Of a stretch of DNA of 64,000 bases, positions 34,453-41,858 are shown one piece after another (the stretch's first letter is position 1; each line of letters begins with the position of its first letter). The translations under genes were made by a program, and so were the position numbers. Location: the NCBI GenBank assembly GCA_049889495.1, contig JBMHDH010000072.1:29788-93787 (forward strand), read 5' to 3'. The notes beneath the pieces are model-generated. The model was not told the DNA's origin, searched no databases, and worked only from the letters and a program-made list of their open reading frames with translations. Source of the stretch: UBA685 sp049889495 (GTDB lineage Bacteria > Pseudomonadota > Alphaproteobacteria > Puniceispirillales > Puniceispirillaceae).

Positions 34453-35760
34453 TTATGATGCGGCTTTTTCAGCAGCTTTTTTGGCCTGACGAAGCGCGTT
34501 ATTAAAATCAGCTTTTAAATCAGAAAAATCTTCAAGCCCAACTGAAATGCGGATCATATCATCTGTAAGGCCCGCATTGACCATTGCCTCTGGCGTCAGA
34601 TGTGAATGGGTTGTGCTGCCAGGGTGAATGACCAAAGTTTTGGCGTCACCAACATTCGCAAGATGCGATGCCAATTGCACAGATTCAATAAAGGCTCGTC
34701 CCGCATCTCTGCCGCCTTTAATGCCACATGAAATAATAGAGCCAACACCTTTTGGCATCAGGCGCATGGCTACCTCATGATCGCTGTGATCTGGCAGGCT
34801 AGGGTGCTTTACCCATGCAATTTGATCATGCTCTGATAGGAAATCCAGCATCTTTTGCGTGTTGGCAATATGACGATCCATCCGCAAATTCAGCGTTTCT
34901 AGCCCTTGTAACAAATGAAAGGCGTTGGTCGGGCTCAAAGCAGGGCCCACATTATACATGCCTTCTGAACGCACCCGCACGCTGAATGCCGCAGGGCCGA
35001 ATTCTTCCCATAAATTCACGCCTTGGAACGCATAATGCGGTGATGTCAGCGTAGGAAAGCGATCATTTTGACCCCAATCAAAATTGCCACCATCAATAAT
35101 TGCGCCGCCCATTGCCACACCATGACCACCCATCCATTTTGTTAAAGAATGGACGACAATATTGGCCCCATGTTCTAACGGACGGAACAAATAGGGCGTA
35201 TTAAAGGTGCCATCAATAACCAATGGCACACCAGCTTGTTTTGTGATCTCAGCAACCCTTGGCACATCCATCACATCAAGACCAGGATTGCCGATCACCT
35301 CGCCAAACACCATTTTTGTATTTGGCTGAATGGCTTTGGCAATGGCATCTGGATCATTAGGGGCCACAAAAGTGGTCGTGATGCCATAGCGCGGCAAGGT
35401 ATGTTCAAACAGGTTAATATTGGCACCATACATCTGGGAAGATGCCACAATGTGATCACCTTGGCTGGCAAGGGCCAAAATGGTCAAAAACAGAGCGGCC
35501 ATGCCAGATGATACTGCCACGCAAGCAACCCCGCCTTCAAGCGCGGCAACGCGTTGTTCCAAGGTGGCAACGGTTGGGTTCGAAATGCGTGAATAGATGT
35601 GACCACCCACTTCCATATTGAACAAAGATGATGCATGTTCGGTATCTTGAAACACATAAGAGGTGGTTTGATAAATAGGCACCGCACGCGCGCCAGTGGC
35701 TTTGTCTGCAACCTGTCCCGCATGCAAGGTGAGTGTATCGAATTTATAATTGCCTGACAT
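34453..35760 (-). CDS. metY: O-acetylhomoserine sulfhydrylase (MetY-type)
   Basis: 435-residue Cys/Met-metabolism PLP enzyme. It forms homocysteine from O-acetylhomoserine and sulfide, or methionine directly when methanethiol is the thiol donor. It begins with the MetY-like FDTLTLHAGQ and has YSRISNPTVATLEQRVAALE (57-76), the PLP lysine Lys208 in HSLTKWMGGHG, and the long insert with FGPAAFSVRVRSEG that marks MetY over MetB/MetC. It heads the four-gene operon and is divergent from dmdA, the enzyme that starts the pathway releasing methanethiol. An AGGGA ribosome-binding site precedes the ATG. Direct capture of methanethiol is the attractive inference. Confidence 0.92.
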   Translation of the reverse strand: MSGNYKFDTLTLHAGQVADKATGARAVPIYQTTSYVFQDTEHASSLFNMEVGGHIYSRISNPTVATLEQRVAALEGGVACVAVSSGMAALFLTILALASQGDHIVASSQMYGANINLFEHTLPRYGITTTFVAPNDPDAIAKAIQPNTKMVFGEVIGNPGLDVMDVPRVAEITKQAGVPLVIDGTFNTPYLFRPLEHGANIVVHSLTKWMGGHGVAMGGAIIDGGNFDWGQNDRFPTLTSPHYAFQGVNLWEEFGPAAFSVRVRSEGMYNVGPALSPTNAFHLLQGLETLNLRMDRHIANTQKMLDFLSEHDQIAWVKHPSLPDHSDHEVAMRLMPKGVGSIISCGIKGGRDAGRAFIESVQLASHLANVGDAKTLVIHPGSTTHSHLTPEAMVNAGLTDDMIRISVGLEDFSDLKADFNNALRQAKKAAEKAAS

Positions 35761-36059
35761 AACGTGTTATCCCTGATGTTTTTTGATGTTTCATCATTTT
35801 TGTAATGCGTGAAACAGATCTAATCTGGCTTTGCGATCAGCCACTCTTTTGATCGGCTCTGCTATTCTTAAATTTGTGCCTTAGCATTACAGAAATCTTG
35901 TCATTTTTCCAAGGTAAATTGCCAAAAATAAGCATTTTTTTATCATTTAAGTGATGCTAGGGCACTTGTCTTTTTTTGTTGCGTTTCATGTTCTAGGAGC
36001 TTAGTGATTTTCGAAGCCATTTAAATGGATGGCTTTTATATAATTCAGGAGATTTCAAC
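35761..36059. promoter_or_regulatory. Divergent metY/dmdA control region with two inverted repeats
   Basis: 299 bases between metY (minus) and dmdA (plus). CGATCA at 35834-35839 and TGATCG at 35850-35855 form a 6-base inverted repeat in the metY leader. AAGCCAT (36014-36020) and ATGGCTT (36029-36035) form a 7-base stem 25 bases before the dmdA start, possibly an operator or leader hairpin. AGGAGA at 36047-36052 is a strong ribosome-binding site for dmdA. No convincing -35/-10 pair was found for either gene. Confidence 0.45.
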
Positions 36060-37172
36060 ATGGCAGGCGCCCCCATTTTCCCTTCACGCAGATTGCGCCC
36101 CACACCGTTCACAGACCGTGTCGAACAAGCAGGGGCAAAAGCCTATACAGTTTATAACCATATGTTATTGCCATCAGCTTTTGTGTCATTAGAAGATGAT
36201 TATCACCACTTAAAAAAATATGTTCAAATCTGGGATGTGGCGGCTGAAAGACAGGTGCAATTAAAAGGGCCAGATGCGCATAAATTGGCGATGATGATGA
36301 GCGCAAGAGATCTGTCAAACGCAGAGCCAGGGCGTTGTTATTATGCGCCTGTAACAGATGGTAATGGCGGTATGTTAAATGATCCTGTGGCTTTGTGTAT
36401 CGCGCCAGATGTTTTTTGGTTTTCCATTGCTGATTCAGATTTGCTGTTTTGGGCAGCTGGGCTGGCACAAGGCCTTGGTCTTGATGTTGAGGTGACAGAA
36501 CCAGATGTGTCACCCCTTGCCATCCAAGGGCCTTTGGCAGATGATTTGCTAGCCAAGGTTTTTGGTGAAGAGGTCCGTTCCATCCGTTTCTTCCGCTATA
36601 AATGGTTTGAATTCCAAGGTGTTCAAATGGCCATTGCCCGTTCTGGTTGGTCAAAGCAGGGCGGTTTTGAAATTTACCTGCCAGATGGCAAGCTTGGTAA
36701 CGCGCTTTGGGATGCGATTGCCGCACATGGTGAAGAATTTAACCTGAGAGCAGGGTGCCCGAATTTGATTGAACGGATCGAAGGTGGCTTATTCTCTTTT
36801 GGCAATGACATGACGAGATCTGAAACCCCGCTTGAAATGGGCCTTGAGAAATATTGCAGCCTAGATGCAGATCACGATTATATTGGCAAATCAGCCCTTT
36901 TACGCCAGCGTGATGCTGGCTTGCAACGTCGGATCAGAGGCATTCGCTTTGATGGTACGCCCGTCGTGCCCTTGACAATGCCTTGGCAGATCACCGAGGG
37001 CGGCCATGATGCAGGGTTTGTAACATCTGCGGCTTATTCTCCTGATTTTGGTGAAAATATCGCTTTTGCCATGCTGAATAAAGATTTCTGGGAAACAGGC
37101 CAGACATTGACGATCACGTCAACGGTTGGCACGCATAAAGGCGTTGTGTGCGATATACCTTTTGCAAAATAA
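36060..37172 (+). CDS. dmdA: Dimethylsulfoniopropionate demethylase DmdA
   Basis: 370-residue GcvT-fold, tetrahydrofolate-dependent enzyme that moves a methyl group from DMSP to THF, giving 3-methylmercaptopropionate. The N-terminal start with RRLRPTPFTDRVEQAGAKAY, the VYNHMLLPSAF segment, QIWDVAAERQVQLKGPDA and the folate-domain FFRYKWFEFQGVQMAIARSG are the pattern of DmdA rather than of glycine-cleavage T-protein or dimethylglycine dehydrogenase. Length also matches DmdA. A strong AGGAGA lies seven bases ahead of the ATG. Divergent from metY and 9 kb from dmdC, it is the signature gene for marine DMSP use in SAR11, SAR116 and roseobacters. Confidence 0.93.
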   Translation: MAGAPIFPSRRLRPTPFTDRVEQAGAKAYTVYNHMLLPSAFVSLEDDYHHLKKYVQIWDVAAERQVQLKGPDAHKLAMMMSARDLSNAEPGRCYYAPVTDGNGGMLNDPVALCIAPDVFWFSIADSDLLFWAAGLAQGLGLDVEVTEPDVSPLAIQGPLADDLLAKVFGEEVRSIRFFRYKWFEFQGVQMAIARSGWSKQGGFEIYLPDGKLGNALWDAIAAHGEEFNLRAGCPNLIERIEGGLFSFGNDMTRSETPLEMGLEKYCSLDADHDYIGKSALLRQRDAGLQRRIRGIRFDGTPVVPLTMPWQITEGGHDAGFVTSAAYSPDFGENIAFAMLNKDFWETGQTLTITSTVGTHKGVVCDIPFAK

Positions 37173-37200
37173 CCCTAAAAAACCTGATAATGGTGCTGAT

Positions 37201-38073
37201 TTATTCAGCGTTAGGGGTAAATAAATCCTGATCTGCCATTGTAAATGACGCAATGGCAGATTGGCCTTTTTCCGAAGTCAGCCAATCGGCAAATATCACC
37301 GCCAAATCTTGTCGCGATGCGGGACAGGCTGATTTTGCGACAGGAATGACGCCATATTGGTTAAATAAGCGTTTATCACCTTCAAGCAGAATATCATGCG
37401 TTTGCTGATTGCCAAAAGACAGCCATGTGGCGCGGTCTGTTAGGGCATAGGCCTGCTTTTCAACAGCTAAATTCAATGTTGCGCCCATCCCCGTACCTGT
37501 TTCAAGGTACCATGTGCCACTAGCAGGCAGGGGATTAATGCCAGCCTCTTGCCACAGCAGCATCTCTTTTTTGTTTGTGCCACTATCATCGGCGCGTGAG
37601 GCAAAAGGGGATTTGCTTGAGGCGATTTTCTGGAGGGCATTTTTCACATCAGTGTCATTTGCAATAGTGGCAGGGTCTGACATTGGGCCTATAATCACAA
37701 AATCATTATACATCAGATCTTTTCGATACAGACCAAACCCATCAGCCACAAACGCCAATTCATCTGATTTTGAATGGATAATCAATAGATCAGCGTTACA
37801 ATTTCGACCATTTTTCAAGGCTTTACCAGTGCCAACGGCAACCACATGCACTGTGATGCCTGTATCGGCTGTGAATAACGGCAGCAAAAAATCATAGAGA
37901 CCTGAATTTTGTGTCGAGGTTGTCGATTGCAATAATAAACGATCTGCTTGTGCGCTCCCGATCGGTGATAAGATAACGCTTAGGCTGATTGCCATTATGA
38001 GTTTTTTAACAAAAACGGATAAGATTGCCCAACAAGATAAGAGCGCGGGTCTATATCGGGTTTTTTGTATCAT
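37201..38073 (-). CDS. tupA: TupA-type tungstate ABC transporter substrate-binding protein
   Basis: Periplasmic binding protein for oxyanions of the tungstate type. Typical TupA segments are LLLQSTTSTQNSGLYDFLLP, VVAVGTGKALKNG, DLLIIHSKSDELAFVADGFG and the MYNDFVIIGP strand. The frame opens at a TTG (38157), but the ATG at 38073, with AGGA nine bases before it, gives a 290-residue protein that begins with a basic stretch and a hydrophobic signal segment ending near GSAQA. No tupB or tupC permease/ATPase genes are adjacent, so it is an orphan in this window. It is divergent from the molybdopterin gene moaA by about 200 bases. Molybdate cannot be excluded as ligand. Confidence 0.88.
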   Translation of the reverse strand: MIQKTRYRPALLSCWAILSVFVKKLIMAISLSVILSPIGSAQADRLLLQSTTSTQNSGLYDFLLPLFTADTGITVHVVAVGTGKALKNGRNCNADLLIIHSKSDELAFVADGFGLYRKDLMYNDFVIIGPMSDPATIANDTDVKNALQKIASSKSPFASRADDSGTNKKEMLLWQEAGINPLPASGTWYLETGTGMGATLNLAVEKQAYALTDRATWLSFGNQQTHDILLEGDKRLFNQYGVIPVAKSACPASRQDLAVIFADWLTSEKGQSAIASFTMADQDLFTPNAE

Positions 38074-38260
38074 TTGAAGAATCCTGTCACAGCCTTTTTT
38101 AACCTTATTGGCTTGTTTCATTATATCACAGCCACATATTTGCCAAAAATGTCGCAAATAATAGCAATACCGTCATAGTTTAACGCAACTTGTTAGAAAA
38201 TATCTTTAAAAAAACAAATAGGATCTTTATGATCATGGCATTTCATCACGTTTCGCTCTT

Positions 38261-38274
38261 AGGAGGCCAGATTG
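38261..38274 (+). promoter_or_regulatory. Strong ribosome-binding site fixing a TTG start for moaA
   Basis: A perfect AGGAGG at 38261-38266 lies five bases ahead of a TTG at 38272-38274. No ATG or GTG at a comparable distance gives the conserved MoaA N-terminus, so the rare start codon is well supported. Confidence 0.85.
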
Positions 38275-39276
38275 GCAGATAATCAGCTGATAGACCCATT
38301 TGGCAGGGTGGTTGATTACATCAGGATTTCTGTGACAGACAGATGCGACTTTCGTTGTGTCTATTGCATGGCAGAAAATATGACATTTCTGCCAAAGTCA
38401 GATCTGTTAACCTTGGAAGAACTCGCACAGATTGCACGTCAATTTATCGCACTTGGTACGCGCAAAATCAGATTGACTGGCGGCGAGCCTTTGGTGCGGC
38501 GTAATATCATGCATTTGATCAACACTCTTGGTGACGAGGTGAAGGCAGGCCGTTTGGATGAGGTGACATTAACCACCAATGGCAGCCAGCTCTATAAAAT
38601 GGCAGATCAGCTTTATGATGCGGGCGTTCGTCGTTTAAATATCTCGCTTGATAGCCGTGATCCTGAGCAATTTAAAACCATCACAAGATGGGGGGATCTT
38701 GATAAGGTTATGACAGGCTTGCAAGCGGCCAAGAAAGCAGGATTATCATTAAAAATCAATATGGTGGCCCTTAAAGGTGTCAATGATACCGAATTTACAG
38801 ATATGCTAAAATGGTGTGGTGATGAAGGGTTTGATCTGACCATTATCGAGGTAATGCCGATGGGGGATATTGGGAATGAATCGCGCCTTGATCAATATTT
38901 GCCTCTTAGCACCGTAAGGGACATTATTGGGCAAGATTTTACTTTGGTGGAATCGGCCCATAGAACCGCTGGTCCTGCCCGTTATTTTGATGTGAAAGAA
39001 ACAGGGGGACGCCTTGGGTTTATTACACCTTTGACCCATAATTTTTGTGAAAGCTGTAACCGAGTGCGCATGACCTGCACAGGAGAGCTGTATCTCTGCC
39101 TGGGGCAAGATGATAATGCCAATTTGGCGACTGCGTTACGAAGTGGCGGCGAAGAGGCGTTGCGTGCGGCGATTATTGAGGCCATTTCACGCAAACCAAA
39201 GGGCCATGATTTCGAAATTTCACGTGCAAGATTTGGCCCTGCCGTGGCACGCCATATGTCTGTGACAGGGGGGTGA
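38272..39276 (+). CDS. moaA: GTP 3',8-cyclase MoaA (molybdopterin synthesis)
   Basis: Radical-SAM enzyme for the first step of molybdopterin synthesis, converting GTP to the 8-cyclised intermediate. The 334 residues contain the radical-SAM cluster Cys25, Cys29 and Cys32 (CDFRCVYC), the GGEP motif at 70-73, and the second cluster Cys259, Cys262 and Cys276, with the 3/14 spacing known for MoaA. The essential C-terminal Gly-Gly is present. The start is a TTG with an AGGAGG in front. It opens a plus-strand operon with mobB one base downstream, then moeA, moaD and moaE. No moaC gene is in the window. Confidence 0.97.
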   Translation: MADNQLIDPFGRVVDYIRISVTDRCDFRCVYCMAENMTFLPKSDLLTLEELAQIARQFIALGTRKIRLTGGEPLVRRNIMHLINTLGDEVKAGRLDEVTLTTNGSQLYKMADQLYDAGVRRLNISLDSRDPEQFKTITRWGDLDKVMTGLQAAKKAGLSLKINMVALKGVNDTEFTDMLKWCGDEGFDLTIIEVMPMGDIGNESRLDQYLPLSTVRDIIGQDFTLVESAHRTAGPARYFDVKETGGRLGFITPLTHNFCESCNRVRMTCTGELYLCLGQDDNANLATALRSGGEEALRAAIIEAISRKPKGHDFEISRARFGPAVARHMSVTGG

Positions 39277-39277
39277 T

Positions 39278-39802
39278 ATGACAAACGCCCCGCAGGCTTC
39301 TGGCCCTTATGTTTTTGGACTAGCTGGTTGGTCTGGATCTGGCAAAACCACCCTAGCAGAGAAACTCATTGCAAAAGCATCTGAAGAGGGGGTTGTCATA
39401 TCCTCAATCAAACATGCCCATCATAAATTTGACCCTGATATTTCAGGCAAAGATAGCTGGCGTCATCGCCAAGCAGGCGCGCGTCAGGTGCTTGTGGCAA
39501 GTGCCAATCGAAGCGCTCTCTTTACGGAAAACAAGGCGCCCGTGACACCGCAATTAGATGATCTGCTTACGGCACTTGGGCCCTGCGATATGGTGCTGGT
39601 TGAAGGCTTTAAAACGGCAGCCATTCCAAAAATTGAAATTTATGCAAAAGATGTCAATGCGGCCGCCTTATTTGCCACAGATCCGCATATCATGGCAGTG
39701 ACGGGCACACAGATACCAGATGGCTGTGATCTTCCTTTTTTTAACAGAGATGATGTTGCGTCTATTTTTGCGTTTTTACTTGGAAAGGCAGACTTGTCAT
39801 GA
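39278..39802 (+). CDS. mobB: Molybdopterin-guanine dinucleotide biosynthesis protein MobB
   Basis: 174-residue GTP-binding accessory protein for converting molybdenum cofactor to the guanine-dinucleotide form. The P-loop GWSGSGKT is at 17-24. The family segments SSIKHAHHKFD, DSWRHRQAGA and the LVEGFK motif follow in order. Presence of mobB suggests that DMSO-reductase-family molybdoenzymes are made, although mobA is not in the window. The start is one base after the moaA stop; the stop overlaps the moeA start as ATGA (39799-39802). Confidence 0.95.
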   Translation: MTNAPQASGPYVFGLAGWSGSGKTTLAEKLIAKASEEGVVISSIKHAHHKFDPDISGKDSWRHRQAGARQVLVASANRSALFTENKAPVTPQLDDLLTALGPCDMVLVEGFKTAAIPKIEIYAKDVNAAALFATDPHIMAVTGTQIPDGCDLPFFNRDDVASIFAFLLGKADLS

Positions 39803-41022
39803 TGGCACCTGCGTTACGATATGAAGATGTGCGCGCTTTGCTTGACCAGAATTTTTCGGTACAAACCAAAGCTGAGACAGTGGCCATAGATGCGGCCCTT
39901 GGACGCCGCGCCTACTGTGATATCACAAGCAAGGTCACTTTGCCTGAAACAGTCAATGCGGCCGTTGATGGCTATGGCATTGCCGCAAATGAATTAGCAG
40001 AAAATCCGACAAAACCATTTCCTATTATCGGCATGGCAAAAGCAGGACATCCTTTTCAAGGCGCGGTGCCAAAAGGCAGTGCCGTTCGTATTTTTACGGG
40101 CGCGGTCATGCCAGAGGACATTGATTGCGTAATGATGCAAGAATTCTGTGACGAGACAGAGGGACATGTGACATTCCGTAAGGCGATTTCAGCAGGCAAG
40201 AACGCACGTCCCGCAGGGGAAAATCTGCAAAATGGTGAGGTGATTATCACAAAAGGTGAGTTGATCACCCCAGCACATATTGGCCAATTGGCAGCGGCAG
40301 GCATCACCGACATTAATGTGTGTGCGCCTGTAAAAGTTGCGGTGCTATCAACAGGGGATGAGCTGGTCCCATCAGGGCAATCAGAGGGCAAAGCGGTGGG
40401 GCAAATATATGATTCCAACCGCCCTATGGTCATGGCAATGCTTGAAAAAGCAGGATGTCAGGCAATTGATGGCGGCATCATTCCAGATAAGCCAGACGCT
40501 TTGCGCACTGCACTAGAACATCATTACGCCATCTGTGATGTTGTGATCATCACTGGCGGCGCAGCAGATGGCATTGAAGATCATACCAAAACCGCTTTTG
40601 ATGCGATTGGCGCGCAGACCTTGTCGCGTTTTGTAGCGATCAAGCCTGGCCGACCTTTTGGTGCCGCTCGCAAAGGAGATACAGCGTTATTTTCTTTGCC
40701 AGGAAATCCTGTTGCGGTTTATGTGTGCTTTTTGTTATTTGTCGAACCTGTGTTGCAAAAGAAAATGGCAAATGTGCCTTTTGCGCTCTCTGAGCTTTAT
40801 GTGCCATCTGGCTTTTCTGTCTCAAAACCAGCAAATGAACGTGCGGAATTTATGCGTGTCAGCCTGTCTTTAACAGAAGAAGGGCAAACCGTCATGCTTC
40901 CCTATGGTCGCAAAGGGGCAGGCGTGCTATCGTCTTTGACAGGGGCAGATGGTCTGGCTGAATTGCCCTTTGAATCTCAACAAATAAAACAAGGCGATAT
41001 GTTGCGCTTTATTCCCTTTTAA
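39799..41022 (+). CDS. moeA: Molybdopterin molybdenumtransferase MoeA
   Basis: 407-residue enzyme that inserts molybdate into adenylylated molybdopterin. It shows the N-terminal ALRYEDVRALL and VNAAVDGYGIA segments, then AVRIFTGAVMPEDIDCVMMQE. The MoCF-binding domain has LSTGDELVPSG, YDSNRPMVMAML, VVIITGGAADGIEDHT, and FSLPGNPVAVYVCF, and the C-terminal beta domain follows. The start overlaps mobB by four bases. Length and motif order are standard. A tungsten-using variant of the family would look similar, which matters given the TupA-type protein next door. Confidence 0.95.
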   Translation: MMAPALRYEDVRALLDQNFSVQTKAETVAIDAALGRRAYCDITSKVTLPETVNAAVDGYGIAANELAENPTKPFPIIGMAKAGHPFQGAVPKGSAVRIFTGAVMPEDIDCVMMQEFCDETEGHVTFRKAISAGKNARPAGENLQNGEVIITKGELITPAHIGQLAAAGITDINVCAPVKVAVLSTGDELVPSGQSEGKAVGQIYDSNRPMVMAMLEKAGCQAIDGGIIPDKPDALRTALEHHYAICDVVIITGGAADGIEDHTKTAFDAIGAQTLSRFVAIKPGRPFGAARKGDTALFSLPGNPVAVYVCFLLFVEPVLQKKMANVPFALSELYVPSGFSVSKPANERAEFMRVSLSLTEEGQTVMLPYGRKGAGVLSSLTGADGLAELPFESQQIKQGDMLRFIPF

Positions 41023-41054
41023 GGGGACATGGTTATAACAGGCAGGATCGATTT

Positions 41055-41306
41055 ATGATTATTCGCTATTTTGCATGGTTGCGTGATCACACAAAATGCG
41101 CATCTGAAGACATTATTTGTCCTGATCATGTAACGGATGTTGCCGCATTAATCAGCCATATCAAAACCGTGTCAGATGGTCATGCGGCCGCGTTTCAGGA
41201 TATGAAGACCATTCGGGTGGCTGTGAATCATGAATTTGCCACTTTGCAAACAGATTTGTCGCCAGATGATGAGGTGGCTTTCTTCCCACCCGTAACAGGA
41301 GGGTAG
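41055..41306 (+). CDS. moaD: Molybdopterin synthase sulfur carrier subunit MoaD
   Basis: 83-residue ubiquitin-fold protein that carries sulfur as a C-terminal thiocarboxylate for dithiolene formation. It begins MIIRYFAWLRDHTKCASEDI and ends in the obligatory FFPPVTGG tail, with the terminal Gly-Gly exposed. It lies 32 bases after moeA and five bases before moaE, its partner subunit, so both are made from the same message. Confidence 0.93.
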   Translation: MIIRYFAWLRDHTKCASEDIICPDHVTDVAALISHIKTVSDGHAAAFQDMKTIRVAVNHEFATLQTDLSPDDEVAFFPPVTGG

Positions 41307-41310
41307 GGCA

Positions 41311-41775
41311 ATGGCATCAATTCACGTGCCATGTCATATCGAAGTAACCGAGGCAGATATTGACGTTGCAAAAGAAGTTTCGTTGCTGAAATCAGCGGCA
41401 ACAGGAGCGATTTCTTTTTTCTTGGGATGCGTTCGTGATGATCATTCTACATTAATTGCTTTGCATCTTGAGCATTATGAGGGTATGACACAGGCGCAGA
41501 TCCAGAAAATTGCTGATTTGGCGATGGTCAAATGGGAATTAACGGGGGTGCGAGTTATTCATCGTGTGGGCCGGCTTGAGCCACAAGATAGCATTGTTAT
41601 GGTAGCGGCTGCTTCTGCACATAGAGAAGCATCTCTTGAAGCGGTGCATTTCATTATGGATTATCTGAAGACAGATGCGCCATTTTGGAAAGCTGAGGAA
41701 ACCAGCTCTGGCACCTCTTGGGTTGACTTTCGTGCCAGCGATGATGACGCAAAAAAGAAATGGCAGACTGACTAG
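41311..41775 (+). CDS. moaE: Molybdopterin synthase catalytic subunit MoaE
   Basis: 154-residue large subunit of molybdopterin synthase, which binds two MoaD tails to add the dithiolene sulfurs. Family features are FFLGCVRDD (37-45), LEHYEGM, HRVGRLEP (84-91), SAHREASLEAV with His104-Arg105, and the active-site lysines Lys120 and Lys127 in LKTDAPFWKAEE. All expected catalytic residues are present. It is the last gene of the Moco operon. Its stop lies inside an inverted repeat (41763-41784), a possible end-of-operon hairpin. Confidence 0.94.
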   Translation: MASIHVPCHIEVTEADIDVAKEVSLLKSAATGAISFFLGCVRDDHSTLIALHLEHYEGMTQAQIQKIADLAMVKWELTGVRVIHRVGRLEPQDSIVMVAAASAHREASLEAVHFIMDYLKTDAPFWKAEETSSGTSWVDFRASDDDAKKKWQTD

Positions 41776-41784
41776 CAGGTCTGC
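41763..41784 (+). terminator. Weak hairpin at the end of the Moco operon
   Basis: GCAGAC (41763-41768) pairs with GTCTGC (41779-41784) across a 10-base loop that contains the moaE stop codon. No T-run follows, so rho-independent termination is doubtful; it may stabilise the mRNA end. Confidence 0.35.
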
Positions 41785-41858
41785 GCAAACGTAGGGCTCT
41801 CACAGTAATAGAGGGCACCATAAGGCATCTTGCCTAACGATAGAAAGAATTTATTCCA

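Noticed and set aside
35761..35900. Possible SAM riboswitch upstream of metY
   Set aside because: Marine Alphaproteobacteria have SAM-II and SAM-V riboswitches on methionine genes, but I could not match the pseudoknot consensus here. Only short inverted repeats are visible, so it is kept as an unassigned control region.
36039..36044. TATAAT just ahead of dmdA as a -10 box
   Set aside because: It lies only 15 bases before the ATG and would put the transcription start at the ribosome-binding site; no suitable -35 is found.
38074..38157. Longer N-terminus for TupA from a TTG at 38157
   Set aside because: The added stretch has no signal-peptide pattern or ribosome-binding site; the ATG at 38073 gives a proper exported protein.
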